This document shows positions 1-10,828 of a DNA stretch of 64,000 bases, piece by piece; position 1 is the stretch's first letter, and each line of letters opens with the position of its first letter. The notes under the pieces were generated by a model that was given only the letters and a program-made list of their open reading frames with translations, was not told the DNA's origin and ran no database searches. Source of the DNA: Molossus alvarezi (taxonomy: Eukaryota > Chordata > Mammalia > Chiroptera > Molossidae); the NCBI GenBank assembly GCA_037176705.1, contig CM073886.1, positions 18,002,501 through 18,066,500 on the forward strand. The letters are read 5' to 3'. The position numbers and the translations under genes were made by a program.

Positions 1-610
1 CATGTCCGTGAAACGGAATTGACCGACCGGGTTGCTGAGAGAGTGGGCACAGCACAGGCTTAAGGGTGGGCACTCGGAAGTGACACCCCTGCCATCACTG
101 TCATGTCAGCTGTGCCCAGTCTGAGTGCAGGCTGTCTCCCTGCCCCTCGGATGAGGGCTGCAATTGCAGCCAGCTCCAACAGTGGTCAGGCGCGCGATCC
201 CCGCCCCTCCGCCCACCCCCCGACGGTAGCGGACTTTCCTGATGAAATCTCGAATCTAATTTTGAGTCCTGATCGTTGGTTTCACAAAGCCGGCCAGGGC
301 GCAGTCTGGCTCGTCCCTTCTGAAATGAGTCTCTGCTCTTTAGTGCCCCTAATAAGAAATGCAGTCTGTTTGCTCAAGGTTTTACCCTTTATAGAAATGG
401 TCAGATTCCTTTCTTTCCTCCTCATCTCCATTTCACAAATCCATGCCAAATATTGATGTTTGATAACTACAAATATCACACATAGCTTTTAATCAAGAGA
501 GACGGAGGGCAGATGGGGAGTAAATACGTCTCTGTAAGGTAGTTCAATATTCTTGGTAATGATTTTGCTAAGAAATAAAATGATGGGAGGGAGGGGCGCA
601 CTCTGTGCAT
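1..610. other. unique non-coding DNA, no feature seen
   Basis: No repeat family or conserved coding pattern is recognised. A short CpG-richer patch lies near 185-235. An open frame at 103-456 resembles no known protein and is flanked by no convincing splice sites, so it is treated as chance. Confidence 0.5.
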
Positions 611-611
611 C

Positions 612-656
612 GGAACGGGCTGGACCACCTGGACCACTTGGAACACGCTGGACCCT
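612..656. repeat. degenerate short tandem repeat, about 10-bp unit
   Basis: Four to five imperfect copies of a CTGGACCAC-like unit run head to tail (CTGGACCAC, CTGGACCAC, TTGGAACAC, GCTGGACCC). It looks like a very small minisatellite seed with no transposon signature. Confidence 0.5.
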
Positions 657-859
657 CGGTCCCAGCCTGAGGCTTAGATTCCCATTGGATGTTCATTACC
701 TGGATCAGTAGATGCTATCTCATGGTACAGAAAGGAGAGATGTGTTTTAAACGTGGATTTCCAATATGCCATCGTCGATACTATTACCAGCAGAACACAC
801 TGAGCCGAGTTCTGCCCTCTGTCGCCTGTCTGAGGCAGGAGAGGACTGTGAGCACCTGG

Positions 860-880
860 CCCCCCCCCCCCCCCCCCCCC
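860..880. repeat. poly-C/poly-G homopolymer, about 21 bp
   Basis: An uninterrupted run of C follows 'CACCTGG' and ends before 'GCTAGG'. Long C runs are unstable in replication and error-prone in sequencing, so the exact length is uncertain. Every reading frame through it becomes poly-proline or poly-glycine, which explains the odd open frames nearby. Confidence 0.9.
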
Positions 881-1356
881 GCTAGGGAGAAGTGGCCCTG
901 CTGGAGGCCAGGGCACCTCATTCTCCAGGCTTTTGTCATCGGTGTTTTCCTCATGTGGAGACAACGGGCAGCACGTCCCTGGAGGAGTGGCAGGTGTCGG
1001 GCATTCAGAGATGTTTGGCCAAGGTGGACCCCGGGCTGCTCCTGGCTAGAACTTGGCCAAAGCAAGTGAGACCTCATGACCTGAATCCACATCCTCGTCC
1101 ACAGGGCAGCCCCCGAGAGTGCACTGCTCCCAGCACCAGGCCAGTTTCTGCACCGTGGGAACTCAGCTCCTTTAGTGCAGAGTGAATGAATGAGTGATGG
1201 ACCCACTTCCCACCAGCATCATTGCGGCTGGGTTTTGGGCTCCAACTCTGGCTTTGCTTACCCTTCAGTGGCCTTTTGCTTTGTATTTTGATGTCCTCAA
1301 CTTCTTCTAATTGATAAAAATAATTAATCTCAGAGACCATGTCAACAAAAACCAGT
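881..1356. other. unique non-coding DNA, no feature seen
   Basis: Mixed-composition sequence between the poly-C run and an L2 remnant. No known repeat, RNA gene or supported exon was recognised. Confidence 0.45.
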
Positions 1357-1985
1357 GATTCACTCACTTATTCCTCCATCCATCTATCCACCCTCCCACT
1401 CACATTCCCATCCATTCACCCAACCTCCCATCTACCCAGGCCCCGCGTGGCTGCTGAGGCTGTAGTGGTGAGCCCCAGGCACACCCAGGCCTGCCCTCCT
1501 GGAGCCTACAGTCCAGTGGGAGACGCAGATTCAACAGCTATCGCACTGAAGAATATCTGCAGCAGTAAGGAGGGACATGGCTCTGGGATGGCCTATTGCA
1601 ATGAAACTTGGCCCAGACAGTGGGTATGTCTGGGGTTCCCCCTGTAGGGGACTCATGAGCTGAGCTATCAGGAAGGAGTACAGGATCAGGGCCAGGGCAG
1701 GGAGAAGAGTACTTCAGACAGAGGGGCAATATGTGCAAAGGCCCTGAGGCCAGAAGGGTGTGGTTATTTCCAGGCTGTGAGAGGTCAGCTCGAGTAATTG
1801 TATCCTAGATGAGGACAAAGGTATTGACGGGACAGGGGCCAGCCCACACAGGGCTCCAGGGTTGTAGGAAGACAGTGGTCTTTGTCCCACAGCAATGGAA
1901 GGTCGGGAGATTGTTTGCAGAAAGTGATTCCATTTGCATTTTGTGAAGATCCCTCTGACTACTTTAAGGGGCCTCCGCTGGGATG
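1357..1985 (-). mobile_element. L2 LINE remnant, antisense
   Basis: Read on the minus strand this follows the L2 3' untranslated region. It starts on the plus strand with the ATTCACTCACTTATTCC-type terminal repeat. The rc of 'CTCACTAGACTGTGAGCTCC' appears as 'GGAGCCTACAGTCCAGTGGG', then 'GTGCAAAGGCCCTGAGGCC' and 'CCCTCTGACTAC'. The copy is old, highly diverged and has no open frame. The order of blocks matches one insertion, with the 3' end at the left. Confidence 0.7.
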
Positions 1986-2378
1986 GGGCAGAATCGCAGA
2001 GCCCACAAGGGGAAAGCAGCTGGTGGCCTGGTGGCCGTAGGCCTCCTTCAGGCTGGAGCAGGACCCTACCTGCCCTCCAGGTGGACTTCCTTCAGAAGCC
2101 TCAGAACACACGGACGCCCACAGTCTGTTTGCATTTGCACTGTAGAAGATGGATTTCCTATCCATCTGGTTCTCGTAAAAAGACATTTACAAGACATTTC
2201 TATATGTGGGCTGCAACATTACCCCCACCCCACCCCACCCCACCCGTGCACACCGGGGTCGTCTGCTGCCTTTGATTCTGCCCAGCATGTGGATGGAGCC
2301 AGTGACAGCCCAGAATACGACTCCCTCAGGCAGAGGTTAAGTCATCTTAAGCTGGGGAGGGGGGTCAGGGGGCCAGAA
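1986..2378. other. unique DNA with a (CCCCA)n microsatellite
   Basis: A CCCCA repeat of about five units lies at 2222-2245. The rest is unique. A 199-codon open frame begins here but runs through the microsatellite and into the following L1 3' end, so it is not a gene. Confidence 0.6.
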
Positions 2379-2612
2379 TGTACAAGAGTGAACCCTAAGG
2401 CAAACTATGGACATTTGGTGGTGATGTGTCAATGTAGATTCATCCTTGGTGAAAAAAAAAAAAGTACCATTCTGGTGAGTGTTGTTGATAATGGGGGAGG
2501 CTGTTTATGTACAGGGGCAGGGGGCATATGGGGAACTTTGTACCTTCCCCTCAATTTGGTTATACACTTAAAATTGCTCTAAAAAGATTAAGCCTTTAAA
2601 ACAAACAAAAAC
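2379..2612 (+). mobile_element. L1M 3' end (5'-truncated LINE-1)
   Basis: It matches the 3' untranslated tail of mammalian L1MA/L1MB elements: 'GAACCCTAAGGCAAACTATGG', 'GATGTGTCAATGTAGATTC', 'GATAATGGGGGAGGCTG', 'TTGCTCTAAAAAGATTAAG', then an A-rich tail ending near 2612. No ORF2 sequence is present, so the copy was severely 5'-truncated on insertion. The exact subfamily needs RepeatMasker. Confidence 0.75.
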
Positions 2613-3724
2613 ATAAAGGAGTGGAGGCATGGTTCACGGGGAATTTTCACTCCTAGATGTCTGCAAGTAATACCAGAATGTTGGTCCGGCTCATGGGACA
2701 AGTTCCGACCACTCTTATGGTGAAGGAAGCTGTCCAGTGCCAGGGCCATTCTGGGGCTATGATCATGGGGCTGTTTCTATCACTGAGTGGAGTACTTGAT
2801 ACCAAGATGCTTCTTTGTGTGACTCCAGATTTGAATTCTTGCCTTATCCTTATTACACTGCCCAACTCAAAGTGCATGGGGTCATTTTTGCAGCCAGCAT
2901 TGGACGAGCAGTTTCATGCGTGGGCATCAGAAATCCCTCATTCCATTCTTCATTGCTTTTCATCCCTCTCCTCCAGGGCCCCAGCTCCCCATCACTTCAC
3001 CTCTCAATGGGGCTAGAGGAAGAAGTATCCGACCCTGTAGGAATCCTGAGAAGAAAGTCTGGCCTTTTTCTTGCTAAGACTGGCCACCTCTTTTGGGAAA
3101 CCCTCGTGTATCCTCATGCTCACCAGGTCTCTTTTCTGTCTTATCTATCTCTCCCTCTTGGTTGGGAAGCGGGTCTGGAACAGGGGATCCTGTTCTGTTA
3201 CATGCAGGCTGGAATTTGCATTTTTCTTTCAACAACTGCGACTGCAGACATGTGTAAACCAGAAGAGCAAAGCAAATTTGGGCACGGGTAAAACAAACCC
3301 CATCTCCCTCTGGGTCCCCCCAGAGGATGGTGCAGGAGGGCTTTGGACTGGTGGGGGGAATTTTCACTGCAACTTTCAGCTTCCTGGTTTTCCTCCCCAA
3401 GCCCACAGGGATTTCATAAACATTATGTTGCTCAATTCCAGTTCAATGGCACGAAGTTGTTCCAATGTGTTCTAATTACTCAGACATAAGTGATTTCTGG
3501 TGCACTTTAAATGATTTCAGATGCACTTTTGTCTATCGGGCTGCTGATTTATAACTCCCTGGGACTTCGATGTTGTGCTTCATTGATTTCTTTTAAGGCT
3601 CTTCAGATGTATATTTATTATAGACAATACATTTCCCTGTTCATTTGCTCCATAATTCTGAAATGCTCATTTTCCAGTTGTCAACATGCCACCCCTGCCC
3701 CCTGCAGTCATGCTGTACTAACAA
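2613..3724. other. unique DNA, AT-rich at the right side
   Basis: No repeat recognised. The part from about 3400 to 3690 is AT-rich and non-repetitive and could be a weak conserved non-coding block. Short open frames (119-158 codons) resemble no known protein. Confidence 0.45.
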
Positions 3725-3850
3725 CAAGGGGACGTGTTTATTTAGTGCTTGCTGAATGCAAACCCAGGTACTCTAGCTCTGGGTGAGTGATACATACTCC
3801 AGGGATATACCAATAAAATGAAACAAACACACTTCTTCTAAAGGCATCCT
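3725..3850 (-). mobile_element. short L2 remnant, antisense
   Basis: 'TTTATTTAGTGCTTGCTGAATGC', then 'GATACATACTCCAGGGATA' and 'AATAAAATGAAACAAACAC', follow the minus-strand L2 tail order (TATTGAGCACCTACTATGTGC, GGGGATACA, AACAAG). It is short and diverged. Confidence 0.45.
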
Positions 3851-4785
3851 TATCGTTTGGACAAAAGGACAACCCAGGCACATAGACTCATGTGGTCTGA
3901 CGGGGGGGAGAACACAGGGAGGCCACGGGCTTTGGTCCCTGAGCTGCAAAGGGTACTGGGAAGAGAGAGGGGATGAGAGGTGGGCGTGGTCAGAGTTTTG
4001 TGTCCATATCTCTGCAGTGATGGCTCACTGGACGAGGCAGCCGGCTGTGGTCCTGGTGGGCTGGGAGTTCCAGCTTGTCCTGTTCTTCTGATCTGGAGCT
4101 TTCTGCTTGATGTTCTGGAGTCTGAGTGTTTTCATTGGTGAGAGGGAGCACCTCATGTCTTGTTGGGTAGCCACTGTAGGTTGAGCACTTATGGTGTGGA
4201 CTGTACCGGGCAGGAGCAGGTCCACGTTGTGTGGGACCTGAAGCTTAGTCCATTTGGGGAGGTGTCTTCAGGAAGCATGTTCTGTGACGCTCTTGGGCTG
4301 CAGTCAGGATCTGAACTCAGCACCTCTCTACTCCCCACTCAGGATGTTTCTTTAGGAGCATCTCTAAGGCAAGGCCTGTCTTGAGAGGGACAGTATGGAC
4401 CCACTTGTTGGGCAGACCAGGGTGACGGTTCTTGTCACCATCGCCTGCTCTGCAGTCGGCTGGGCTGGCTTCAGGTGTCCATCTGTGACACCTGACTTTC
4501 TGAGGTCAGAGCTTTGGTTTCCCTGCAGCTGAGAACCGGGGGAAGGGAAGATGAGGAGCACGCGCCACCTAGTGACCATTTCCAGTGGCTGCCACTCCCA
4601 GCACTACCTCTGGGAGGAATCTTAACTCTGGGCAAGGATGAATCAGAGGCATAGATGCTGCCCTGTGATGGGGCGTGGCTCGGGTTAGCTTCTGGTTGCC
4701 TTCGACCAGGAGGGCCTCGTGTCATCTTTCCCTTGAGGCTTCCATGGAGACGGCCACTGTGAATATGGTCCCCCAGAGACGTGAC
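3851..4785. other. unique non-coding DNA, no feature seen
   Basis: GC-moderate sequence without recognised repeats. Several 66-112 codon frames on both strands overlap each other and none is favoured. Confidence 0.45.
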
Positions 4786-5040
4786 TGCGCCCCCCCACTC
4801 TCCCTGCATCCTCGCTGTCCACCCTCTCCTCTGTTTCTCCCTTTCTGCTCCTCACCCTGCCTTCCCTCTTCCCCGTCTTTCCTCTCCCTTCTTCTCCCTT
4901 CTGGCTGTTCCCTGCCACTTCTCTTCCACCTTCTCCTCCTCCTTCACCCCAGTCTTCTTGCCCCTAGTTCTTCCCCTGCCTTTGAAAAGTCTCTCCTCCC
5001 TTCTTCCTTCTCCTCGCCGTGGCTCAGCCAGCCTTCCTTT
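4786..5040. repeat. polypyrimidine/polypurine tract, about 250 bp
   Basis: The plus strand is overwhelmingly C and T with only scattered purines (CTCTCC, CTTCTTCTCCC, CACTTCTCTTCCACC and similar). It is a low-complexity CT-rich block of the kind able to form triplex (H-DNA) structures. Frames crossing it become Ser/Pro/Leu-rich or Arg/Glu/Lys-rich and have no coding meaning. Confidence 0.8.
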
Positions 5041-5160
5041 AACTAGAAAGGTGTTTTGGGTGGCTCTGTTTTGGGTGTTTTGGTCCAAATGGAATGGGGG
5101 TCCGTCACTGCGTTAGAGGCTAGGCCATGAGCCCCAGCTGTGGATGCTGAGGGACTAGGG

Positions 5161-5290
5161 TTTCCCTCATTCATTCATTCATCATTCATGCATTCATACA
5201 CTCATTCACTTATTCCTTCATGAGCACATAAATACAATTTTGAGGACAATTACATGTCAAGCATCATGCCGGACACTGACCCCACTTTTG
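5161..5290 (-). mobile_element. L2 3' end, antisense, with (ATTC)n
   Basis: An ATTCATTCATTC repeat (about 5168-5200) is followed by 'TTCATGAGCACATAAATAC' and 'CAAGCATCATGCCGGACACTG'. This is the minus-strand L2 terminus (ATTCATTC..TATTGAGCACCTACT..GCCAGGCACTG). The tandem ATTC is the normal L2 3' terminal repeat, here slightly expanded. Confidence 0.6.
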
Positions 5291-6010
5291 GCTTCGACCT
5301 CTGAGTGTTGGGCACAAGCCATTCCTCTGTCCCGTCTGCCCGGAGTGCTCCTACTCACATCCGGGACCTGGTCAAACACTGCCCAGCAGGCAAGCTCCGA
5401 GCCCCACTCCCCCACCCACTAGCCCCGAGGTCTTTGGAGAGCTTTCTGCTTCCGGGGTAAAGCTGTCTCCTCTAAACCTAGTTCAGGGGCGCCCAGCAGT
5501 CAAAGCCAGTCTCACCTTCACTCCCCCCCCCCAAAGCTGGGTTCTGTGTCTCCCTGACTCTGTTCTCCAACAGTGACACCATTTCCTCTTCCTGAGGGCA
5601 CCCTGTACACAACGGCACCCCTCGAAATGCTGGAATCGTACCACCAGCAACGGAAGAAAGCAGGTGGGGCGCTGCAGTCCTGGCCTCACCAACCCTGCTC
5701 CAACTTCTTTGTTTTTAATTCCCGGGATTTAGTGAAAATGAGTTGTTTCTGAGGATTTATATCCTCTGTTCTGTTTTGATTTTGCTTTTCTCTCTTCCTC
5801 TGTATTTTCAAGTTAACGCAGGAAATGGGGGGAGGGGTGCGCGGTGACATTTGTGGCGCAGAGCACAGGTCAGGTGTACACTGTACCGCGAGAGGGTCAC
5901 GTCTCACAGGGTCCCTGTTCCCTGCGGCACCCTGGGAGGTACCGCCCTCACCTGAAACAAATCCCAGCTTCCGGGGCCCGAGATCTGCTGTACTCAGTAA
6001 ATGGTTGACA
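5291..6010. other. unique non-coding DNA, no feature seen
   Basis: Mixed-composition sequence. No repeat, RNA or exon was recognised. Confidence 0.45.
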
Positions 6011-6232
6011 ATTTTAAAAGGTGAGGTATAAATTACATACCATAGAGTGCAGCTTCATAAATTGCTACCCCCACCCAGACCAAGAGGTAAAACATTTTCT
6101 CACCTGGAAGGTCCCCTGTGCCCCGCCCCGAGCCACCACCTCCCCCGCGCTCCCTCTTCCGATCCGTTTTGTCCGGTTTTGAGCTTCCTATGAATAGAAC
6201 CTGGCTGCTTTCACTCAGCTCTGCGTAGGTGG
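6011..6232 (-). mobile_element. L1M 3' region, antisense remnant
   Basis: The plus strand reads 'GGTATAAATTACATACCATA', then 'AAAACATTTTCTCACC', 'AAGGTCCCCTGTGCCCC', 'TTCCTATGAATAGAACC' and 'CTGGCTGCTTTCACTCAGC'. That is the block order of an old L1M 3' untranslated region and C-terminal flank read backwards. It has unusually many CpG/GC substitutions for its age. Confidence 0.65.
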
Positions 6233-7630
6233 GCATCATCGCGTTGCAAACGGCGGATGGATCTGAACGTGCCTGGGGTCCGAACCATCCACCCCGAGGC
6301 CCTCCCCTATTGGGCTCCCCTGCAGCCCGCGCAGGGAGGGGGCGAGCTGGTCAGTGCCAGTCCAAGCGCTCTCGCCCCTTTTTCCTTCAACTCGGACTTT
6401 GCTGAGCCCCAGCACCAGCGTGTGCTGGATCCACCGCCCAGGCCCCCCCTGCAGCCAGGCAGGTGCTGGGATCTGAAGAGCCCCGCGTGGGGGGTGGGAC
6501 GGCAGGTCTGATGGGCATAGACTCCTCCCAGGTGTTTGCGCCACGTGGTTTCAGGGAGCCCAGGCTATTTAGAAGGCTTCTGGCTGCCGCCCTGGACCGG
6601 ACAGAAGTCTGCGGTCCGTAGTGGTTGCAGTTCATGCCCCCTTCCGCAGCAGCGCTGGAGCCCTGTGGGGAAATCCACGGGTTCGCAAGCCTAACCAGGG
6701 GTCCCCTGTGGGGCTTATCCCTGAGGCGGTGTTTGTTCTAGGAAAACAGTGTTGGCCCCTGCTCTCCTCGCTGAAGCATCTGGGGGGTGCCCAGCGGCAG
6801 GCCTTCTGCATTCCCGCGGCGAACCCCAGGGTGAGACCGCCACCCTGGGACAGATGACCTAAATCCCTGGACAGAAGTGCCCGTGGGGGGACATGTCCGG
6901 CACAGGATTAACAGGCTCTGCAGGCAGGCTGGGGGCCTGGGGTTGGGACTAGATTGCTTGGCGAGGTAAGCTCCTGATTTCATGACCTCATCTCTCACCC
7001 CAACCTGAGACTTCACTCACAACCCAAGTTGTTAACACGGAGAGATCTTATCCTGTTAGCCTTTCACTCGAGAGAAATTGGATTGAAAATCTTGCCAGAC
7101 GGCCCCGGGACAGAGCTTTCGGTCAGCTGTGAATGACCCCCCGACAGGGAGACATGCTTTTCCTTTACACGCCATTCACAGGACAGAGGAGAGGCGGCTC
7201 TCTCTGCCCCGCTGCTGTCAGAAACTCTTGGAGAGGAGTCACTCCCCCGCGGCAGGACCGAGAAGTCACATCCCCTCTCTGCCCCTGAAATCGCCTGTTA
7301 CCTGTGCTAATGCCTCAACAGAATCTCTTCGAAGACAGACATACGTGGGCAGGTCAACGGGGCCATGAGGTCCATACGGTCTCCAGGTGCCCCTGGGGCC
7401 ATAGGGAAGGGTCCGCCTGGTCTGCGTCAGCCGTTACGCTTACCGTGCTCATTCTGCTTTGTATCACACCTGTGCAGGCCCAGCAGTTCCTCAAACTCCA
7501 CCGAGACCTGAACTCACAACCCCTGGGCTGGTGTGCACCCTCTCACTGGCCTGGTCTGCTCTCCGGGTCCAGTGAGAAGCAGCAATGGCTCAATCTAGAA
7601 AGCGATGCTCAGTCAAGTGGGATTTCATCC
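6233..7630. other. GC- and CpG-richer unique DNA
   Basis: No repeat recognised. CpGs are more frequent than in most of the window (6240-6860 especially), leading towards the CpG cluster at 7631-7863. Overlapping frames of 78-146 codons occur on both strands, as expected in GC-rich DNA. A 5' exon of an unannotated transcript cannot be excluded. Confidence 0.45.
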
Positions 7631-7863
7631 CGCCCAGCGGCTGACTGGTGCGGGTGGGCCGCACCGCTCCCGCGCTCCGCGGAGAACTTCGGGGCGGTCC
7701 CTGCAGCCCAGGCCGGCGCTGCTGCTCTGTGTTCGTTTCCGTGACCTCACGTTATCCTTGCACCTCGAGTACTGGCATCGTCACCATTCTGTGGATGCGG
7801 AGTGCGAGCCCGCGAGAGACCTGACATACCCAGCGGAGTTCAGGTCCGTCTGATTTCTCGGCG
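7631..7863. promoter_or_regulatory. short CpG island
   Basis: By hand count there are about 26 CpG dinucleotides in 233 bp with about 66% G+C. That gives an observed/expected ratio near 1, far above the CpG-depleted flanks. Small islands of this type mark unmethylated promoters or enhancers in mammals. No TATA box or clear transcript start is seen, and no known exon adjoins it. Function is inferred. Confidence 0.55.
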
Positions 7864-7940
7864 TGTTTCCTCACCCACCCCATGCATTGCCTCTCTGCAG
7901 TGGTGACAGCCAATACCTACGGAGGACATGGGCTTCCAAG

Positions 7941-8291
7941 AGCTGCTAGGGCTTCCGTTCCGAAGTTCCACAGACTGGGTGGCTTAGCCACAGAGAGGTG
8001 TTCTCTCCCAGTTCCGGCAGACGGGAGGCTGAGACCAAGGTGTCTGCCCGCTGGTCTCTCTGAGGCCTCTCCCCTCATCTTCCCCTGTGTTATCCTATCG
8101 TGCCTACCTGTGTCCTAACCTCCCTTCTTACCGGAGCACCATTCCTGTGGGCCTAGGCCCACCCTAAAAACCTTGTTGTAACTTAATTACCTCTTTAAAG
8201 ACACGGTCTCCAAATGCAGTGACCTTCGGAAGGACTAAGGGTTAGGGCTTCAGCATATGAATTTGGGAGGGACACAGTTCAGCCCCGAACA
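7941..8291 (-). mobile_element. MLT1-type LTR (ERVL-MaLR), antisense solo LTR
   Basis: The plus strand carries the reverse of an MLT1 LTR: 'CCACAGACTGGGTGGCTTAG' near the left, 'GAGACCAAGGTGTCTGCC', 'CTTAATTACCTCTTTAAAG', 'TCCAAATGCAGTGACC', 'TTAGGGCTTCAGCATATG' and the end 'GACACAGTTCAGCCCCGAACA'. No internal gag or pol sequence adjoins it, so it is a solitary LTR. It is diverged and has no open frame of interest. A MIR begins directly to its right. Confidence 0.8.
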
Positions 8292-8462
8292 AGTGCTTTG
8301 TATGCACTTAATCCATTTAATCTTGGCAGCATCTTGTGGACAAGCAGCATTGCCAACACACTGAATTGATGAGGAAACCGAGGCACAGAGCGCTTACGTA
8401 GCAGAGGGTGAGTTGGCTTCAGCTGGGCTCAGTGCTGATCTCCCCTGACCCGGGGCTACAAC
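8292..8462 (-). mobile_element. MIR SINE, antisense
   Basis: 'GTGCTTTGTATGCACTTAATCC', 'TTTAATCTTGGCAGC' and 'GATGAGGAAACCGAGGCACA' are the reverse of the MIR 3' half and conserved core. It lies immediately right of the MLT1 LTR. Confidence 0.75.
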
Positions 8463-8900
8463 CCCTAGAACTCCATGTGCCACAGGATGACAAAAAGAGG
8501 GGGACATGAGAAGCACCAGGATGGGGAGGTTTCTCTCCAGTTGAAGGACTTTCTCCAACCCCACTGAGAAGGGTTTGTCATTAACCCCAACACTTCAGCG
8601 AGGCCATCATCTGGCTTACTGTATTGCAATCTTATACAAACGTGTATGTATCCAGGTACATGGTCATGCACCGAAGGTTCTAGTTGTAGTGCTTAGGGAC
8701 CAGGTGGCAAGGGGCACACCATTGACACTTCTCTCAAGACGCAAAGCTGCTGCCAGGACTAGAGTGTCTTGGGAGGGGTGAGGTTCTGGAAACATCTAAG
8801 ACCTTGGCCACGTGGTGAAGGTTAAGGTGGCCATGGGGAAATAGAATTACCTGGGTTAGCTGAAACTTTTTCAGAAGCACATGGATCCCAATTTCTCGTA
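8463..8900. other. unique non-coding DNA, no feature seen
   Basis: No recognised repeat or coding signal. Confidence 0.45.
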
Positions 8901-9160
8901 TTTTTTTTTTTTTTTAATCCTCACCTGACGATATTTTTCTATTTATCTTCAGATAGAGTGGGAGGGAAAGAGAGAGAGAAAAATGGGGGGAGAGAGAGAA
9001 ACATTGACGTGAGAGGGACACATTGACTAGTTGCCTCCCGCACGACCCCAGTCAGGGCTGGGAATGATCTACAACCAAAGTACGTGCCCTTGACTGGAAT
9101 CAAACCGCAACTTATTGGTCCTCAGGCCAATGCTTTACTGCTGAACCAAACTGGCCATGG
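8901..9160 (-). mobile_element. VES SINE, full-length, antisense
   Basis: A bat tRNA-derived SINE. On the plus strand it begins with a T run of about 15 (the poly-A tail), then 'AATCCTCACCTGACGATATT', a GA-rich stretch, 'CCTCCCGCACGACCCCAGTC', 'GTACGTGCCCTTGACTGG' and the head 'CTGAACCAAACTGGCCATGG'. The B box lies around 9100-9112 and is mutated. No clear target-site duplication is visible, so this copy is moderately old. Confidence 0.92.
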
Positions 9161-9360
9161 TTCATATTACTTTTTTATTCCTCAAATGTATATTCCTAAA
9201 AAGAAGCAAACAAAAAAACCCACCATATGCAAAAAAAGTCTCCCCACCAAAGTTCAACCTTTTATTTCTTTTGGTGTCGATGTCCCACAATGCAGTACTT
9301 CTGACTGAACTTGTAGGGTGACAGTGCTCCCTCACAGTTTATGAAGGCTTTAAAAACCAG

Positions 9361-9508
9361 TTTTTTTTGGAAATATAATTCACATAGTATACAATTCACC
9401 CATTTAGTGTGTACAAGTCAGTGGTTTTTTAGTACATTGATTGAGTTGTGTAATCATCATCACAGTGAACTCTAGAACATTTTCATCACACCCAAAAAGA
9501 AATCCCAC
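9361..9508 (-). mobile_element. L1M 3' UTR fragment, antisense
   Basis: 'AAATATAATTCACATAGTAT', 'CAATTCACCCATTTAGTGTG', 'CAGTGGTTTTTTAGTA', 'TTGTGTAATCATCATCACA' and 'ATTTTCATCACACCCAAAAAG' are the reverse of the widespread L1M 3' UTR block. It is noncoding. Confidence 0.8.
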
Positions 9509-10469
9509 ACAAAGGCTTTTGCAGACTATTTTATTTTATGTCTATAGAATCCCATGAAAAGAGTGGGCAGTTTCCATCCCATTATACAAGTGGGCAAACA
9601 AAGGCTTGGAAAGTTTGGGTATTTTCAAAAGAAGCTTAAGGGATCATTTTAGGTCCTTTTGAACACTAGCAGGTGCCAGGGAGTCCCCGAAAACAAGGAT
9701 TTGGAGTCTCTGAGTTCCCAGGGTTTCTTAAAAAAAGGCTCCTGTCCCTCAACCCCCACTTGGGAGACACAATGACAGTTGTGGAGACTGCCTGGATGAT
9801 AGATTCAGACTGTCGACCCCTCCCTGAAGAGCTGTCTCTGTGCCATCATGCATATGCATCAGAAAGGCCAGCTTGGCTGTAGCTGCCAATGCAGGGTGAC
9901 AGGGCCTGGGGCTGGCCTCGGGGATCCTTCAGGGACCTCGTACACTGAGTGCCAGGTGGCACCGCAGAGCTGTTATGGTCGGACAGAGAGACAGGCAGAG
10001 GGAGTCTCCAGGAGAGGAGATGGGCTTTTTGACAACTTGGAGACCAATTGGTAGGTTTATCTGGAGCCAAACGGCAAAATGCGCATACATCTGCAGGGGT
10101 CCCACCCTGACTTGGGGCAGTGTGAATGAGGGTGACTGTGGTGCCACAGAGCCTGGCATGAGGACATATTAGTAGTCAGCTACCATGGAGTACTCTGGGT
10201 TATGTTTTAAAACGGGATTCCGGGACACTTCCTAGAGTGCACAGAAATGGACCAAGCATTAGAATTTTGCATTTTGGCCATTTTTCCTTTCCTTCCTAAA
10301 GGGCTCTTAGGATCATTATTAACTAACTCCCACCAGAAGATGAGCCCCACAGGGCAGGAAGTTTGGTCAGTATCCCCATATCTAGGGCAGTTCCTGGACA
10401 CAGTATGGGCTCAGGACATGGCCGTGTAGTAAATGAAGTGATGATCTCGCTGAGTAGGCCCCCTGTGTC
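9509..10469. other. unique non-coding DNA, no feature seen
   Basis: No repeat or RNA gene recognised. Overlapping frames on both strands around 9850-10170 cancel each other as evidence. Confidence 0.45.
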
Positions 10470-10620
10470 AGGTGCCACTCTACTTTGATCCTCACTGCAG
10501 TTCTCAGATGAAGAGACTGGCACAGAGAGGTCAAGGAACTGGCCATAGGTCACACAGCTCATCACACAGTGGTCTGGCTGGGATGTGAACTTGGGCAGTC
10601 CCAAAGCTAAGTGCTGTGCC
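10470..10620 (-). mobile_element. MIR SINE, antisense
   Basis: 'TTTGATCCTCACTGCAGTTC', 'CAGATGAAGAGACTGGCACA', 'GGTCACACAGCTCATCACA' and 'GGCTGGGATGTGAACTTGGG' follow the reversed MIR core and tRNA-side order. Confidence 0.8.
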
Positions 10621-10828
10621 GCCCTTCCTAACCAGCCAACTTGTAAGGACTGGTTTGTATTTACTTGGTCATTTCTTATGTCTTCCAATTTATCTTCTGG
10701 GTGAAGAATGATTTAGTTAATGAATCTGCTTTATTTACCACTTGGCAGCAGGCTTGGTTCCTGGAGTTACAGTGTAATGGGAAGAGAAGAGACCATCTGA
10801 AGCTGAGCCAGGGTATCTGAGACCTCGT

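Noticed and set aside
1983..2582. 199-codon plus-strand open frame, the longest in the window
   Set aside because: It passes through a CCCCA microsatellite and ends in an L1 3' UTR, and has no recognisable domain.
2815..3291. 158-codon plus-strand open frame
   Set aside because: No known domain and no repeat or splice context; overlaps other frames.
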